DNA of 64,000 bases from Aselliscus stoliczkanus (Eukaryota; Chordata; Mammalia; Chiroptera; Hipposideridae). The position numbers and the translations under genes were made by a program. Positions 23,085-33,960 of the stretch are shown here, one piece after another. Position 1 is the first letter of the stretch, and every line of letters starts with the position of its first letter. The DNA lies in assembly GCA_033961575.1 (NCBI GenBank), contig CM066727.1, forward strand, positions 151,017,434 through 151,081,433, in the 5' to 3' direction. The notes under the pieces were generated by a model. The model had not been told where the DNA came from, did no database searches, and saw only the letters and a program-made list of their open reading frames with translations.

Positions 23085-24399
23085 ATCTGGAAAGACTTAA
23101 AGAAAATACATTGATATGCTTTATGACAGAGAACTATAGACCAAGCTACCAAGTCAAAATGTGGAATCTTCATTTTACAGATTGCCAAGGACTACCTTAT
23201 GTAAAATTTGACCAAAATCAAATAAATAATTCAGAGTTCATTTTGTGATATAAAGGATTTTGTTATCTTCTAGCGATTCCAAGGAAGAAAGGAAAGCATG
23301 CTTGGATTAAGCAATTGGCTAAATGATCTCCAGTAATTCAACTTCACGTCCAGGATCAGTTTTCACATCTGTATAATGGTCTGATCACCTAAGTTTTTTC
23401 TATCAGTCTTAAGATAGAATTCTGAGTTCAAACTTAACCTCTGTTTGAAATTGACTTGAGGAAATTGCCCAGCCTTTTTGGAAATCACTTGTTCTACCAA
23501 TATAATTGGCACACGTGTCTAATAGAGATGAAGAGTTATAAATATGCCTATGTTCAAGGAAAGATACAGAAGGTTAAAACAAAAATAGTTTTACTGCCAA
23601 TAAAGCTAAAAGAAATACCTTAGGTTTGAAATAGTTAATTTTTTAAAAATTCTGATATAGGGGTCATATGATTCTTGTCCTTCACAGAAAATAAAAGCTA
23701 ACTTTTGGGCTGGCCGAGTGGCACAGTGGTTAAGCGCTGGCTTGGGAAGCCAGCAGCCTCGGTTCGGTCCCACATATGAGGGCCAGTAACACTGCCCTCA
23801 AAAATAAAAAAATAAAAAAATAAAAAAAATAACGTTTTTGGTTTTTTTTCAGTTTTCTTAGGAAGGTGTTCAACTTCAGTAAATCTTAACTCTTACAAAT
23901 CTTTTTTGTATCGCTATCCAGGAAATATCTGCTCAGCAAAATAAACTTTATTTTCAGAGTAATTAAGTAACACATGCTAGGAATGATAGATTTCTAAAAA
24001 ACAAATTAGAATCTACCCTTCAACCAGCGAAAATTAATCTGTGGAGTAATTGGTGTTGAGGATAGAGCTGCAATGGGCTCATTCAGAATGGATTGATCCC
24101 CCCTACTCTGTGTCTTCAAAGCCATCTCCATGGATATTTGAGAGTCGATGATGCTGGAGTTGTTGGTATCCTGCCTGTGAAATGTTCAGAGGGTAGGGAG
24201 GAGTAGTGGATTAGCAGAAAGGTGAACATTTTGGGACAATGATGAGGGTGGAAACAGAACATTCTGTGAGGCTCCTTGCTTTCTCTGATAGAGGTTAGAG
24301 GCTGGATACAATAGGATTAACTCTCAAAATACATCCAATTGTGTGTATGTGTGTATGCCTGCGCTTGAAACCTTAGGAGGGAGTTTAGGAGGGCACTGC
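23085..24399. other. upstream flank of NEUROD4
   Basis: Contains the SINE at 23709 and a MIR-like scrap near 23330-23430; otherwise unique and AT-rich. Confidence 0.45.
23709..23831 (+). mobile_element. short tRNA-derived SINE
   Basis: gggctggccgagtggcacagtgg start and an (AAAAAAT)n tail, with flanks ctaacttttg / ataacgttttt. A near-consensus copy. Confidence 0.9.
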
Positions 24400-25200
24400 A
24401 TTTTCTTTAAGAAACTGCCTTTTGCAGAGAGAGGGAAGGAATCTATTTCATCAGTCACCCTCCTCACAACTCCTTGATGGTTATACAGCGGGCCCTTCAA
24501 CTCAGAGCAGAAAGGTGCAGTCAGCAAAGGAAAGGGGGCGGAGACTGAATGCAGGTCATTTGCATTCATTCTCTTCCCCCCACATGGGTCCTGCGCCAGA
24601 GGGCCAATCCCCAGCCCTTCCTTCTTTCTCTGCAGCTTTTTGTAAAGCTCTGAGCTAACCTGTTAGAACCATCTGCTGGGCGGGGAAAATGTAACCAGTG
24701 CTCAGTTGCCGGGCCCGGGAGCCATTGAAGCAGAGAGAAGGGAGGCAACAGGCAGATTTATGGGCAGCAATCTGTGTCCCCTACCCCAGGCCCCTCTGCC
24801 AGGAGACAGCTTGATAATCCATCAACCCCACTAATGAATTAATTAGTATTCCCAGTAATCCCGACCCCCAAAGGAGACCGGCCTGTGAGCCCCTAAGGGG
24901 GCTAGAAACTGCCTTCTTCGACCAGACACTGAAGACCCTGACATTAGGCCCCGGGGTGCTAAGCTGCAAGCCACAGACCCTGTTGTTAACGATCCCCAGA
25001 TGTCCCTCCTTCTCACCTTCCCTCGGGAGACAGCTAGCTTTTGCTGAATTAAAACTAAAACCTCCAACAAATAGAATCCAGAGCCATAAATCAGGGACTA
25101 TGGAGAGGAGGATGGTGAACTTCCAAAAAGCAAGAATTCAGCCTGCCTATATTCAGGATAAACTTGAGCAGATCCTAAAGCTGGTCTCCAAGGGTTAGTA
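24400..25200. promoter_or_regulatory. candidate homeodomain/E-box enhancer upstream of NEUROD4
   Basis: About 800 bp free of recognisable repeats, 2.4-3.2 kb upstream of the candidate NEUROD4 exon 1. Its core has two TAATCC sites (24815-24820 and 24856-24861, OTX/CRX consensus) flanking a dense homeodomain palindrome TAATGAATTAATTAG at 24832-24846, followed by a CAGATG E-box at 24997-25002. Such combinations are common in photoreceptor/bipolar and neural enhancers, and NEUROD4 is expressed there. Function is inferred, not shown. Confidence 0.4.
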
Positions 25201-25439
25201 CCCGGTTTCGGTGGGGGTAGGGAATAGGGGCAGAAGGTAAAGGAAGCACAGTCCCTGACCACTAGAAGCTCAGTGCTCCGGGAGGGAAATGATACAGGGT
25301 CAAAATCAATTGTGAAACAGGTTAAAACAAAGTGATTTGTGACATGAATCTCTTCTGAATAAAGACTGAAGTAAAACAGAGGCATCAGCTGAGTTTCTGA
25401 ATAGTCTGGAGACTGGCATCTGGGCAATTCAATAACCCC

Positions 25440-25640
25440 CTCCCTTACAACTGCAAACTCGTTACAGATGGAGGAGTGAGGAAACCTGTGTTCTAAGCCT
25501 TAGTCTGCCTCTGACTGTGGCCATGATGTGTGATCTAAGCTGTCTCACATCATCCCTCAATGATCAGGTTGGATTATGATCTCTTAGGTTCCTTCTGGCT
25601 CTCACATTCAGTGATGATGACATAATTAAAAATTACAGTC
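25440..25640 (+). repeat. MIR-family-like remnant
   Basis: ctctgactgtggccatgatg...ttggattatgatctcttagg...ttccttctggctctcacattc resembles a MIR-like old repeat; the exact family is uncertain. Confidence 0.45.
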
Positions 25641-25686
25641 CCCCTTTGAGACTGAGTAGCACTAGCCCATTCAAAAATATGCAGTC

Positions 25687-25780
25687 GGGATGGCCGAGTG
25701 GCGCGGCGGTTAAGCGCTGGCTTGAGAAGCCAGCGGCCCCGGTTCGGTCCCACATGTGACACTGCCCTCAAAAAAAAAAA
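25687..25780 (+). mobile_element. short tRNA-derived SINE with internal deletion
   Basis: The copy runs cacatgtgacactgccctc, lacking the usual atgagggccag segment. The exact duplication AAAAATATGCAGTC lies at 25673-25686 and 25781-25794. Confidence 0.93.
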
Positions 25781-26129
25781 AAAAATATGCAGTCTTCAGG
25801 TTTGAATAAGGTCATGAACCAGGTTAGTGACAAAAGTGGGTCTAGAAATCAGGCGATAGACTTGGGTGTCTTCTCTGCACCCAGATTCCTGGTCTCTTTG
25901 GGGAAGAACACTTGACTCCACCTTCTTCCACCCCATTCATTCAAGGTATGTACATTTGGGCATTCACAGGGCATACAGAGTGACTCATTCCAGCTACAAA
26001 AAAACAACAACCTGCATTTGTTAATAGTTAGGCAACTTCTGCACTTTTGAAAGCTCTGTACCATCTGCCCCCAGCATCTTTCTCTGTACTCGGTATCCCC
26101 AATCTCTAAAAGCAAAGTCCTCTAGGATT

Positions 26130-26815
26130 CATTTGAATCCTAACATTGCCATTTACTAACCATGCAACTTCAGATAAATTATTTCTTTCTCTGGACTTCA
26201 TTTAGTCTCTTCATCTGCAAATTGAAGGTAATAATGCTTCTCCAATAAACTGTCTCTGAGGAATAATAAGACTTGCTCTGGGCCGGCAGAGTGGCGCATT
26301 GGTTAAGAGCTGGTTTTGGGATGCCAGCAGTCCCGGTTCGGATCCCACATATGAGGGCCAGTGACACTGCCCTCTACAGCTAACAACAGCTCCACCTGGA
26401 GCTGGGCTGTGCGAGCCCCAGCGATGGTGTAGGCTGCAGCCCCTGCTGCAGTGGGCTGCCATAGGCTACAGTGAGTGGCCGGCAGCCAGCGTGAGCGGCC
26501 GGTAGCCAGCGTGAGCTGCCAATAGCTGCGGTGAGCGACCATCCAGAGGCAGGCGACCCATCAGCCTCACCCGAGAAGAGCGCAACGACGATACCAACAT
26601 GGGCCAGTGAAGCAATGTCCTCTGCAACCAGACTGAAGAACAAAAAGACAGCAACTTGTCTGTTTCCCTTCCCCAATTCCCCAATAAAATCTTTTTTTTT
26701 TTTTAAAAAAAAGACTTGCTCTGAGGAGTATATATTTCATTAAATTTGAGATAGTGTATGTAAAGTACCTAGTATAGAGCCTGGCACTTAACAAATGCTC
26801 AACAAATGGTAGTGA
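26130..26815 (+). repeat. MIR split by the long SINE
   Basis: Left arm 26130-26280 (ccatttactaac...ctcttcatctgcaaattg) and right arm 26711-26815 (gtaaagtacctagtatagagcctggcac...caacaaatgg). They are contiguous in the MIR consensus when the SINE is removed. Confidence 0.8.
26281..26710 (+). mobile_element. long composite SINE inserted in a MIR
   Basis: A 430-bp copy: the tRNA-like head is followed by a central GC-rich body with tandem ~20-bp gtgagcggccggcagccagc-like units, then actgaagaacaaaaagacag...ccccaataaaatctt plus a T/A tail. The exact duplication AAGACTTGCTCTG lies at 26268-26280 and 26711-26723. Confidence 0.95.
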
Positions 26816-26949
26816 TTGGTCTTTTGTCTTAAACATTTAAATCTGATTTTTCAACACTTGGAAATCAAGAAAATATATCAGAATTTCCTTATAGATGACC
26901 TGTCTCTGTTCCTCAATACAAGTATTGCTTTTTTACTGTAATAACTACA

Positions 26950-27060
26950 CTCTATCCATTTATCCAACAAATGTATTTTATGCACCTATACAACCATAGG
27001 CACTGCAAGATTCTGGGAGTACAGTGATGAATAAGATTTCTAATTTCTAACCAACTTTCA
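26950..27060 (-). repeat. L2 3'-end remnant
   Basis: catttatccaacaaatgtat...ctgggagtacagtgatgaataag is reverse-strand L2. Confidence 0.65.
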
Positions 27061-27069
27061 GTATAGTAG

Positions 27070-27530
27070 CAGAGGCAGAAAACCAAATTATATAAATATA
27101 TAATCCAAAAGTTCCACTTCTGGGCCGGCCGAGTGACGCAGTGGTTAAGCGCTGGCTTGGGAAGCCAGCAGCCCCGGTTCGGTCCCACATATTGTGGGCC
27201 AGTGACACTGCCCTCAAAAAAAAAAAAAAAAAAAAAGTTCCACTTCTCCTTGTCTTTCTAATATAGTTACATGTGTGCTCAAGGAGCCATGTATGAAGCA
27301 GTGATGCTCATCACAGTATTGTTTTTAATAGTGAAAAAGTACATTATATTAATACATTACATAATCAGAGGTTTAGCTAAACAATAAAAACTATTTAATT
27401 TGCAGTGAGTTGGTCTACATATACTAACTAGAAACCTATTTTATGTATTAACATGCTGTGGAGAGAAACATAAAACAATTTGTAGAAATATAGGTTCAAT
27501 ATGATATACTTAATTTTTAAAATGTATACA
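27070..27530 (+). repeat. L1M-type 3' UTR remnant
   Basis: atgctcatcacagtattgtttttaatagtgaaaa and following text match L1 3' sequence; interrupted by the SINE at 27122. Confidence 0.6.
27122..27232 (+). mobile_element. short tRNA-derived SINE
   Basis: The exact duplication AAAAGTTCCACTTCT lies at 27107-27121 and 27233-27247. Inserted in an L1 3' remnant. Confidence 0.93.
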
Positions 27531-28065
27531 TTAAATAATAGATATGTTGTTCACACACAAACTGATAACAGTGAATCTTTTTCTCAAGATACCTCAGTAC
27601 TGAGATTAAGTAGATTAAGATTGGGTAATTATCAAAGGAGGTTGTTTTCCTTTTGTACAAGAAAAACTTGTTTTCTTTTATATACAATTAATGTATTCAT
27701 ATATAACTTATGAAGATCAAATTGATATTAAAATGTAATCAACATATGCAATTTTTAAAATCTCATTCCCCACTCATAGCCAAGCTCATTTTCAGGAAGG
27801 ATATGATAGCACCCTTAACCAAAACACTGGGGGATAGGATGATATAACTCTTCCATGAAAAGATCACTGCACCAGCTCCCTCCAACATTCAGCCCCAGCA
27901 GCATTGGCCACGTCTTAGGAGCAAACTTTAGGTTGAATTTAGGCACAATAGGGCCTAATGTGATTCCTAGGCCCTGAGAAATATCTGATGGAGGGCAATG
28001 GGAATTTCCAAAGAATCCAGCCTTAATTTCTACCACTGGAAGAAAATTAGGATAAAGAGATGAAT
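27530..28065. other. intergenic, nothing recognised
   Basis: AT-rich to 27760 then unique. 28251-28470 is also unique. Confidence 0.4.
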
Positions 28066-28076
28066 AAAACCAAGCC

Positions 28077-28239
28077 GTGGGCCGGCTGAGTGGCTCAGTT
28101 GGTAAAGAACTCGCTCAGGAGTGCGAGCTGAACTCTGAGCAACAGCTGTTTGATGCCCAGCCTGAGCTGAGCTGCCGCTGAGCTGCCAACAGGTGGCAGG
28201 ATGGCTCAGCTAAAACAAAAACAAAACCAAAAACAAAAC
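28077..28239 (+). mobile_element. mid-length tRNA-derived SINE
   Basis: gggccggctgagtggctcag head, tail ccaacaggtggcaggatgg plus (AAAAC)n. The duplication AAAACCAAGCC lies at 28066-28076 and 28240-28250. Confidence 0.93.
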
Positions 28240-28469
28240 AAAACCAAGCCCTCTGACAGGACCAAGGGGAGCACTGCCTTTGCAGATCACAGCCAAAGGT
28301 CAACACCTCCAAGCTGACGCTGTGCCATTACAGAGGCAGTCCCTTTGCATCCATGGTAGCATTCAGGGGTCTGCTCCAATCATGTCACCTCTCCTAAACA
28401 CTCATCAGTTGAGTGAGGCAGATGCCAATAAGAAGAAACTAATTATGTACTAACTGTAATAATTATGGC

Positions 28470-29091
28470 AAATCCTTATAGAACACTTATATTGTAATGA
28501 TGACCTTAGATCTTCTATTTTTCAAATTTAAACCTCTGATGTAATTTGATTTGACAGTGGTTTGGCTTGGGACTTTTTGAAAGTTATTTTGGGTTTCTTT
28601 TCCCCCTTTCATTGCTTACCTCCCCTCCCACCAAACCTTGATGATTCTTTGTTTACTGTACATTTACTATGCAGACCAGTTCCAATGGTTCTGTTTTCTT
28701 TGGACCACTGTCCACACCTGGCCTGGTAACTTAGGAGGGGTTTTTTGCATCTGTATGGGATTCACTTGTGACCCTGGGGCAGACCAGCTTCTAGGAAGCG
28801 CTTTTTCCTGAAGTTGCTGGCCAACTTCTCCTTCCTTTGTTCCGCCCCTCCTGGCATGCCTATAAAACCTTTTATGGATATGAAGGCAGTCTTTGTGACA
28901 GGGAGTCTTTCCTTAATGCTGGCATTTGGGAATAAAACTGCTTTTCTTTCCACCAACACTGCCTCTTCAGTTTTGGCTTTTGTGCGGTGAACAGCCAGAT
29001 CTTTTGTACAGCAACAATATGTAGATGTTTTTTTAAGTGCTTTGCATGTATTAATTTATTTTATCATCACAATGGCCTTATGAGGTAGGTG

Positions 29092-29122
<31 letters not shown>

Positions 29123-29190
29123 CTCTGTTTTACAGATCAATTGATTGAATACAGAGAGGTTAAATCATTTGCCCAAGGCTACAAGGAAGT
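28470..29190 (-). repeat. MIR split by the class I LTR
   Basis: Left part up to 28492 and right part from 29017 to about 29190, reading ...aagtgctttgcatgtatt...ttttacagat...ttgcccaagg, the reverse strand of the MIR consensus. It includes a (TTA)n run at 29096-29120. Confidence 0.75.
28493..29016 (+). mobile_element. solo endogenous retrovirus LTR, class I-like, inserted in a MIR
   Basis: A 524-bp element with TG...CA ends (TGTAATGATGACC ... TACAGCAACA) and a 4-bp duplication ATAT at 28489-28492 and 29017-29020. Removing it rejoins an antisense MIR (gaacacttat + atgtagatg...aagtgctttgcatg), which fixes the borders. It has a TATA box (tataaaa, 28861-28867) and AATAAA at 28931-28936. No retroviral coding sequence is nearby. 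A 4-bp duplication points to a gammaretrovirus-like class I element. Confidence 0.82.
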
Positions 29191-29194
29191 AATG

Positions 29195-29645
29195 GTGTAC
29201 TAAGGATGGTGCTGAAATTTGGATTTAAATAGTCTATGTCCACCACGCAACATTCCTAAAGCAGGTAATGATCTATAGCTATACATCCAGAATCTATTCC
29301 CTAGACACTCCAGGAAGGACACCAAAAGTAAAATGACTGACAGTGGCCTTTTGGGTGTCCTAGCCTGAAGCACTTGGCAGCATGGCATCCTCAAATGCTT
29401 TCCCATTGTCCAGGATATGTTGTAAAGAATCATATTTTGTCCATAATACACTTGCCTGCGATTCAGTTTCAGGAGAAGCTTTACCACTACAACTGACCAT
29501 GTAATATGAGTAGATGTAGCATCTTGGTCTCTAGAAGCTCTTCTAATAGGGGAGATACTCTCACTCATCTGGCCTTCCAGAAGCCCCACTGTACCCCAGA
29601 TCTCATGCCCTGAGACAGTACTTTATGAATTCAGAACAGAGACAA
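29195..29645. other. intergenic between the two solo LTRs
   Basis: Holds a 129-residue minus-strand open frame at 29200-29589 with no recognisable domain. I do not call it a gene. Confidence 0.4.
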
Positions 29646-29653
29646 TAACCCTT

Positions 29654-30596
29654 TGTTGGGAGCCGTCAGCAACCCAATATATGACAAGGTTTCATGGTCG
29701 GTTATAGTCTCCACGTCTGTGAACCCATGTGCCTTTTCTCTACATCAGATCCTATAGGAGACAGTACTTTCACTGTATTTATGGCAAGTTCTTGTGGTAC
29801 CCCAATGAGATAACTACACAACCAATGACGGGTAAGATCTCCTAGAAAAGAGGGGAGGCAACCTAAGCCAGGCGGTAGTTCCGTGGGGACCCCAGGACTA
29901 AGAAATAGGGGACTCAAGCCCCTCGGAAACAGGCTCAGACCCATGGCCACATAAGCCAAAAAGCCTGGCTATGAGTAACTGAAAATAACATCAATCCATT
30001 AAGCTTGCTTGCCTAAGATAATCACAGTGAAAAGTCTCCTTGGTGTCTAAAAGTCTCCAGGCCAGGAGAGTCCCGATAAGAGACAACTTGCTGACTATGA
30101 GCTATGTTAATCTATATCTTTAATTGGATTCTTTGCCTTGTACATTATTGTAGCAACAGACACTGAAGCTTTAGCTCAAGTATACGCTCTGTGAGTCTTA
30201 CTGCTGGAATCCTGGACTAGATAGTCAAGGTAGTCACGGTAACCATTCTTCAGGTAATATGTAGAAACTGAGTCTGGGTCATAAAGAGATTATCATAGAT
30301 GAGATTATCCTTAACCGTAGAAAAGGTCACAGTGTGCCCTGGGGAGAACAATTATAAGGAAGTAAAGACTACAAGTCTTAAGAAAGAAAAATACATCAAA
30401 ACTATGTGGAACTTAAACTTGTGATTGGATAATGGTCAAAAGTCCCTATAAAAAGCACATGTTATTGCAATAAAGAGTGACACTTATTCTCTAAACTCCC
30501 CTGGTGTCTCCACTGTCTCCCTTCTTTATTTTCTTCCCCCGCTGACGCCATCTCCACCTGAGGGAAACCCTGGACTGCGGAGACTGGTCCCCCGCA
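29654..30596 (+). mobile_element. solo endogenous retrovirus LTR, class II (betaretrovirus/ERVK-like)
   Basis: A 943-bp element beginning TGTTGGGAGCCG and ending CCCCCGCA. It is flanked by the exact 6-bp duplication ACCCTT at 29648-29653 and 30597-30602. TG...CA ends and a 6-bp duplication are typical of class II retroviruses, and the first 12 bases resemble rodent IAP-type LTRs. It carries a TATA box (tataaaaa, 30447-30454) and AATAAA at 30469-30474, so the strand is plus. No gag, pol or env sequence adjoins it; recombination between two LTRs has removed the body. Confidence 0.88.
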
Positions 30597-31169
30597 ACCC
30601 TTCTTCTGAAAATAAAACAAAACCTTTTAGGATTTGAGCCAAGCAGAATGTTGAAAGACCATGTGGGAACCAGCTAAAGCAGCATGACATATACTGTTCA
30701 CTAGCCTGAGACTCATCTTCCAGATTTGGTTTCCCGTTTCTCCCACTAATTTTAAGGGAACAAAAATACCAAAAGAATACAAGAAACATTTATCTAGCCC
30801 AGTTCCTAAACTCTGGCATTCTGTTTCTACGATGAGTTTTCAACTGCAATGGTCTGGTTGAGCTTCTCAGACATTTTCCCCTTCTTCCTGCCCTCCCATC
30901 ATCTCAGTTAGAACTCCTTTTATTTCTAGACACTGTAATCCAGGTATGAGCTACAAGGGCAGAGAATCGGGCAACACAGAGAAATACAAAGTTATGCCAG
31001 CTCTTTGGGGTTCTAAGATGAGTATTTGAAAATACCATAATTCTAGTGTGGGGAAAAGATGGGATTAAGGAGAAAACTGACATTGGAAAAGTGTCTGTAT
31101 CACACAGTTGCTGTATCAGTAGCCTGCATATATCATGTCCTTTAGAAACACAGCCAGCATTTTCTGAAT

Positions 31170-31400
31170 TTTTATATTGAACTGAGAGCTTTACCTACAT
31201 TACTAAATTACCACAGCAACTCTTTGGGAAGGATGATAACATTATCACTTTTTTCTAATGGATGAGGAGAATGAGGTCCACTAATTCACACATTCAATAA
31301 ATATTTAACTGCTTCCTATATGCAATAGGCACTGGGGGTATATCAGCAAGCAAAACAGAATGGACAAGTAACTTACAATCACACAGTCAGGAAATGAACG
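31170..31400 (-). repeat. MIR and L2 3' remnants, antisense
   Basis: gagctttacctacattacta...tggatgaggagaatgaggtc (MIR), then cattcaataaatatttaact...ggcactgggggtatatcagc (L2). Confidence 0.65.
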
Positions 31401-32134
31401 CTGTACTTTGAAAGCCTGCTTATGGTCATGTTCCTTTTATTTGTTTGTTTATTTATTTATTTATTTGGATTATGATTCTATTCTTCTAATCCTCCAGCAG
31501 GAGGTTAGATTTGAATGAAAATGAAGCAAATTAATATCCCACCTCCTCCAAGAAGTCACATTGGCTAGATAAAGGTAAGTAATAGTCCTAGGTAGTTACC
31601 ATACAGAGGGATTCTCTGTGGCAACTGAACAGTGTCCACAGTCCACCCCTTGCCTCCCCCAAACACACAAGTGCCCCCCCACACACACACATTCACACAG
31701 ACAAAATGCAACTATAGGTTATATGCCCACTTAATCTTATTTCCAAGGTGACCATAATTTCTGGTTAGCTTAATAGTCACAGTTTGTACCTGTTGTAGAT
31801 CAATTAATGCCTGCTAATTATTTTTAGAGCCCCTTTCACTTTTACAAACAGCCCAGCCCTAATGTACATTGTGTGGTCATCCTACTCACACTCTACATTA
31901 AAGTTCCAAACTCCCCCATTCCTGGACTTTGAGACCTTCGCTCTTCCTTCTTCATCTTAGTTTACTCCACCATTAAAGGGAAAAAGACTACCACGCCCTT
32001 CCCCAGGCTGAAAAGTATCATCATGGGGAAATTGGATGGGTGTGGACATAGAATGGGGGCTTTATAAATTAAAATGATTAAAATGAGAACTGGGAAAGGT
32101 AAGGTGAGGGAGGAGAGGTTAAAAAGCAGAGACA

Positions 32135-32538
32135 GAGCCAGCCGAGTGGCGCGTTGGTTAAGAATTGGCTTGGGACGCCAGCTCTGAGCAGTAGGGCCCC
32201 GGTTTGGATCCCACATGAGGGCCAGCGATGCTGCGCCCTCTACAGCTAAGATGGTGAACAACAGCTCAACCTGGAGGTGGGCTGCCATGAGTTGCCAGCG
32301 ACAGCATAGACTGCAGTGGGGCTGGCTGGCAGCTGGCATGCACTTTCATGAGCTGCCATGAGCCACCATGAGCAGCTGTCCAATGCCAGTGAGCGACTGC
32401 CTCAGCCAGGAAGAGCGCAATGATGATACCAACATAGGCCAGTGAAGCGACATTCTCCACAACTAGTAGACTGAAGAACAAAAGGACAGCAACTTGTCTG
32501 TTCCCCTCCCCCAATTTCCCAATAAAATCTTTAAAAAA
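32135..32538 (+). mobile_element. long composite SINE, divergent mosaic copy
   Basis: The exact duplication AAAAAGCAGAGACA lies at 32121-32134 and 32539-32552. The anticodon-arm region carries an extra ctctgagcagta otherwise seen in the mid-length class, and the body repeats are scrambled. Confidence 0.92.
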
Positions 32539-33679
32539 AAAAAGCAGAGACAAACACAAAACCCCTTTCTGTGACCCAGACAGGCTCAGCCTCCTGGTAT
32601 TCAGTCCCTACTCCTTTCCCCTTTCCCCAGCTAAATCCAGGCATTGGAAGCCCAAATCCAGCTTTAAGGGTGGTAGCTGTTTATTCCCCCAGGCTAGAAG
32701 GGATTTAATGTCTTTAAAGGCTAAATTAAGGCTCTGAATATTTTCTGTGGATACCAGCTGAGGCCAGGCTGAAACCACTGAATTACCCTCTAGGAACCTT
32801 CCACAGTAATTTGTGGGGAGAGTTGTCACCTATTGTTAAATGTTCAGGTATTGTTAAGTTTTCCTAGATACTGCTTTTTCCACCCCTCAGACAGTTATTT
32901 ACCTGTGGTATTGAGAATTTAGTCTTGTCTAGATTTGAGAATAATGGAAATGCCTATTCAAGTTCCCTGAGGCCTTGGGATATTATGACTCTCCCTGTCC
33001 ATATCATTCCCCTTATTCCCTAACTGTTCCAGAAAAATGCCAGCCTCCTATGATGTGGCTCTCTTTTCTTTTTTCTCTCCCTAACTCCCTCTGTCCTCTC
33101 TTCTTCAGGCTCTAAGGGGATCTCTATCTCACTCTCTCAGCCCCCTCCTTACTGTGTGCCCTCTTCCCCTCCCATCTTTCCCTTTCTTTAGTGCACATGT
33201 TCCTCAATTTGATTTACTTCTGTACATTGTATAGCTTTGCAACGGTTGGTCCTTAGAGAGCCCTCAAAGGGAGCACTCCATCTGTCAGCCTTTCAACATC
33301 CCCTTACTGGCCTCCAGCTATGGCCCCTCCCTTTCCCCTTCTCTGGGCAGTTTCTGAGGAAGCTGTGAAAGATTTAGGCAAACTTCCCTTACCCCTCTTT
33401 CCACCTCAGCCCTCCCTGGAGGGTTTTCTTTTCCCTGCTTTCCCCATCCTCATTCAACTTGATTCCTGCCACCCCCGCAAGGAAAGCCTTTGAAGTCACA
33501 GAAGTCAGTGAGAACATACAGTCCAGTGAAGCTGCTTTGTGCCTTCTCCCTACTGGGATGCTCGATGCTATATAATTAAGACTTGCTGATCTAACAGTAT
33601 ATTGGGTTATCGGTAAATTCAGGATTAGGCACACTGACAGTAGGAGCAATGGTGCAGAAAATCCCAAACTATATATCCA

Positions 33680-33960
33680 AAATTATATCCCATTCAACAA
33701 ATATCTATTTGTTCAAATCCTATGAGGTGCTGGAGACACAAAGATAAAATAGGAAGCACTCCAGGGATTCGGAAGATTCACAGTCTTGGAGGCTATTCAC
33801 ATATATGAATGACTTTAATCAGGAAAAGGGTGATGAGTGCAAAATCCAGGACTCCAGGAGAAGGTGCCTCATCACCGAGGGAATGGTTCCAGTAGGAGGT
33901 AGAATTCGAGCTGTGCCTTGAGACAAATGTGGCTTTCCAGTGTGTTCCTATTAACTCAGC
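33680..33960 (-). repeat. L2 3'-region remnant
   Basis: ttcaacaaatatctatttg...gaggtgctggagacacaaagataaaat...gagctgtgccttgagacaaa is reverse-strand L2. Confidence 0.65.

Noticed and set aside
29200..29589. 129-residue minus-strand open frame between the LTRs
   Set aside because: No recognisable domain and no retroviral motif seen; frames of this length are expected by chance in 64 kb.
28493..30596. A single provirus with the two LTR-like blocks as its ends
   Set aside because: The two blocks differ in sequence, length and target duplication size (4 versus 6 bp), so they are separate solo LTRs.
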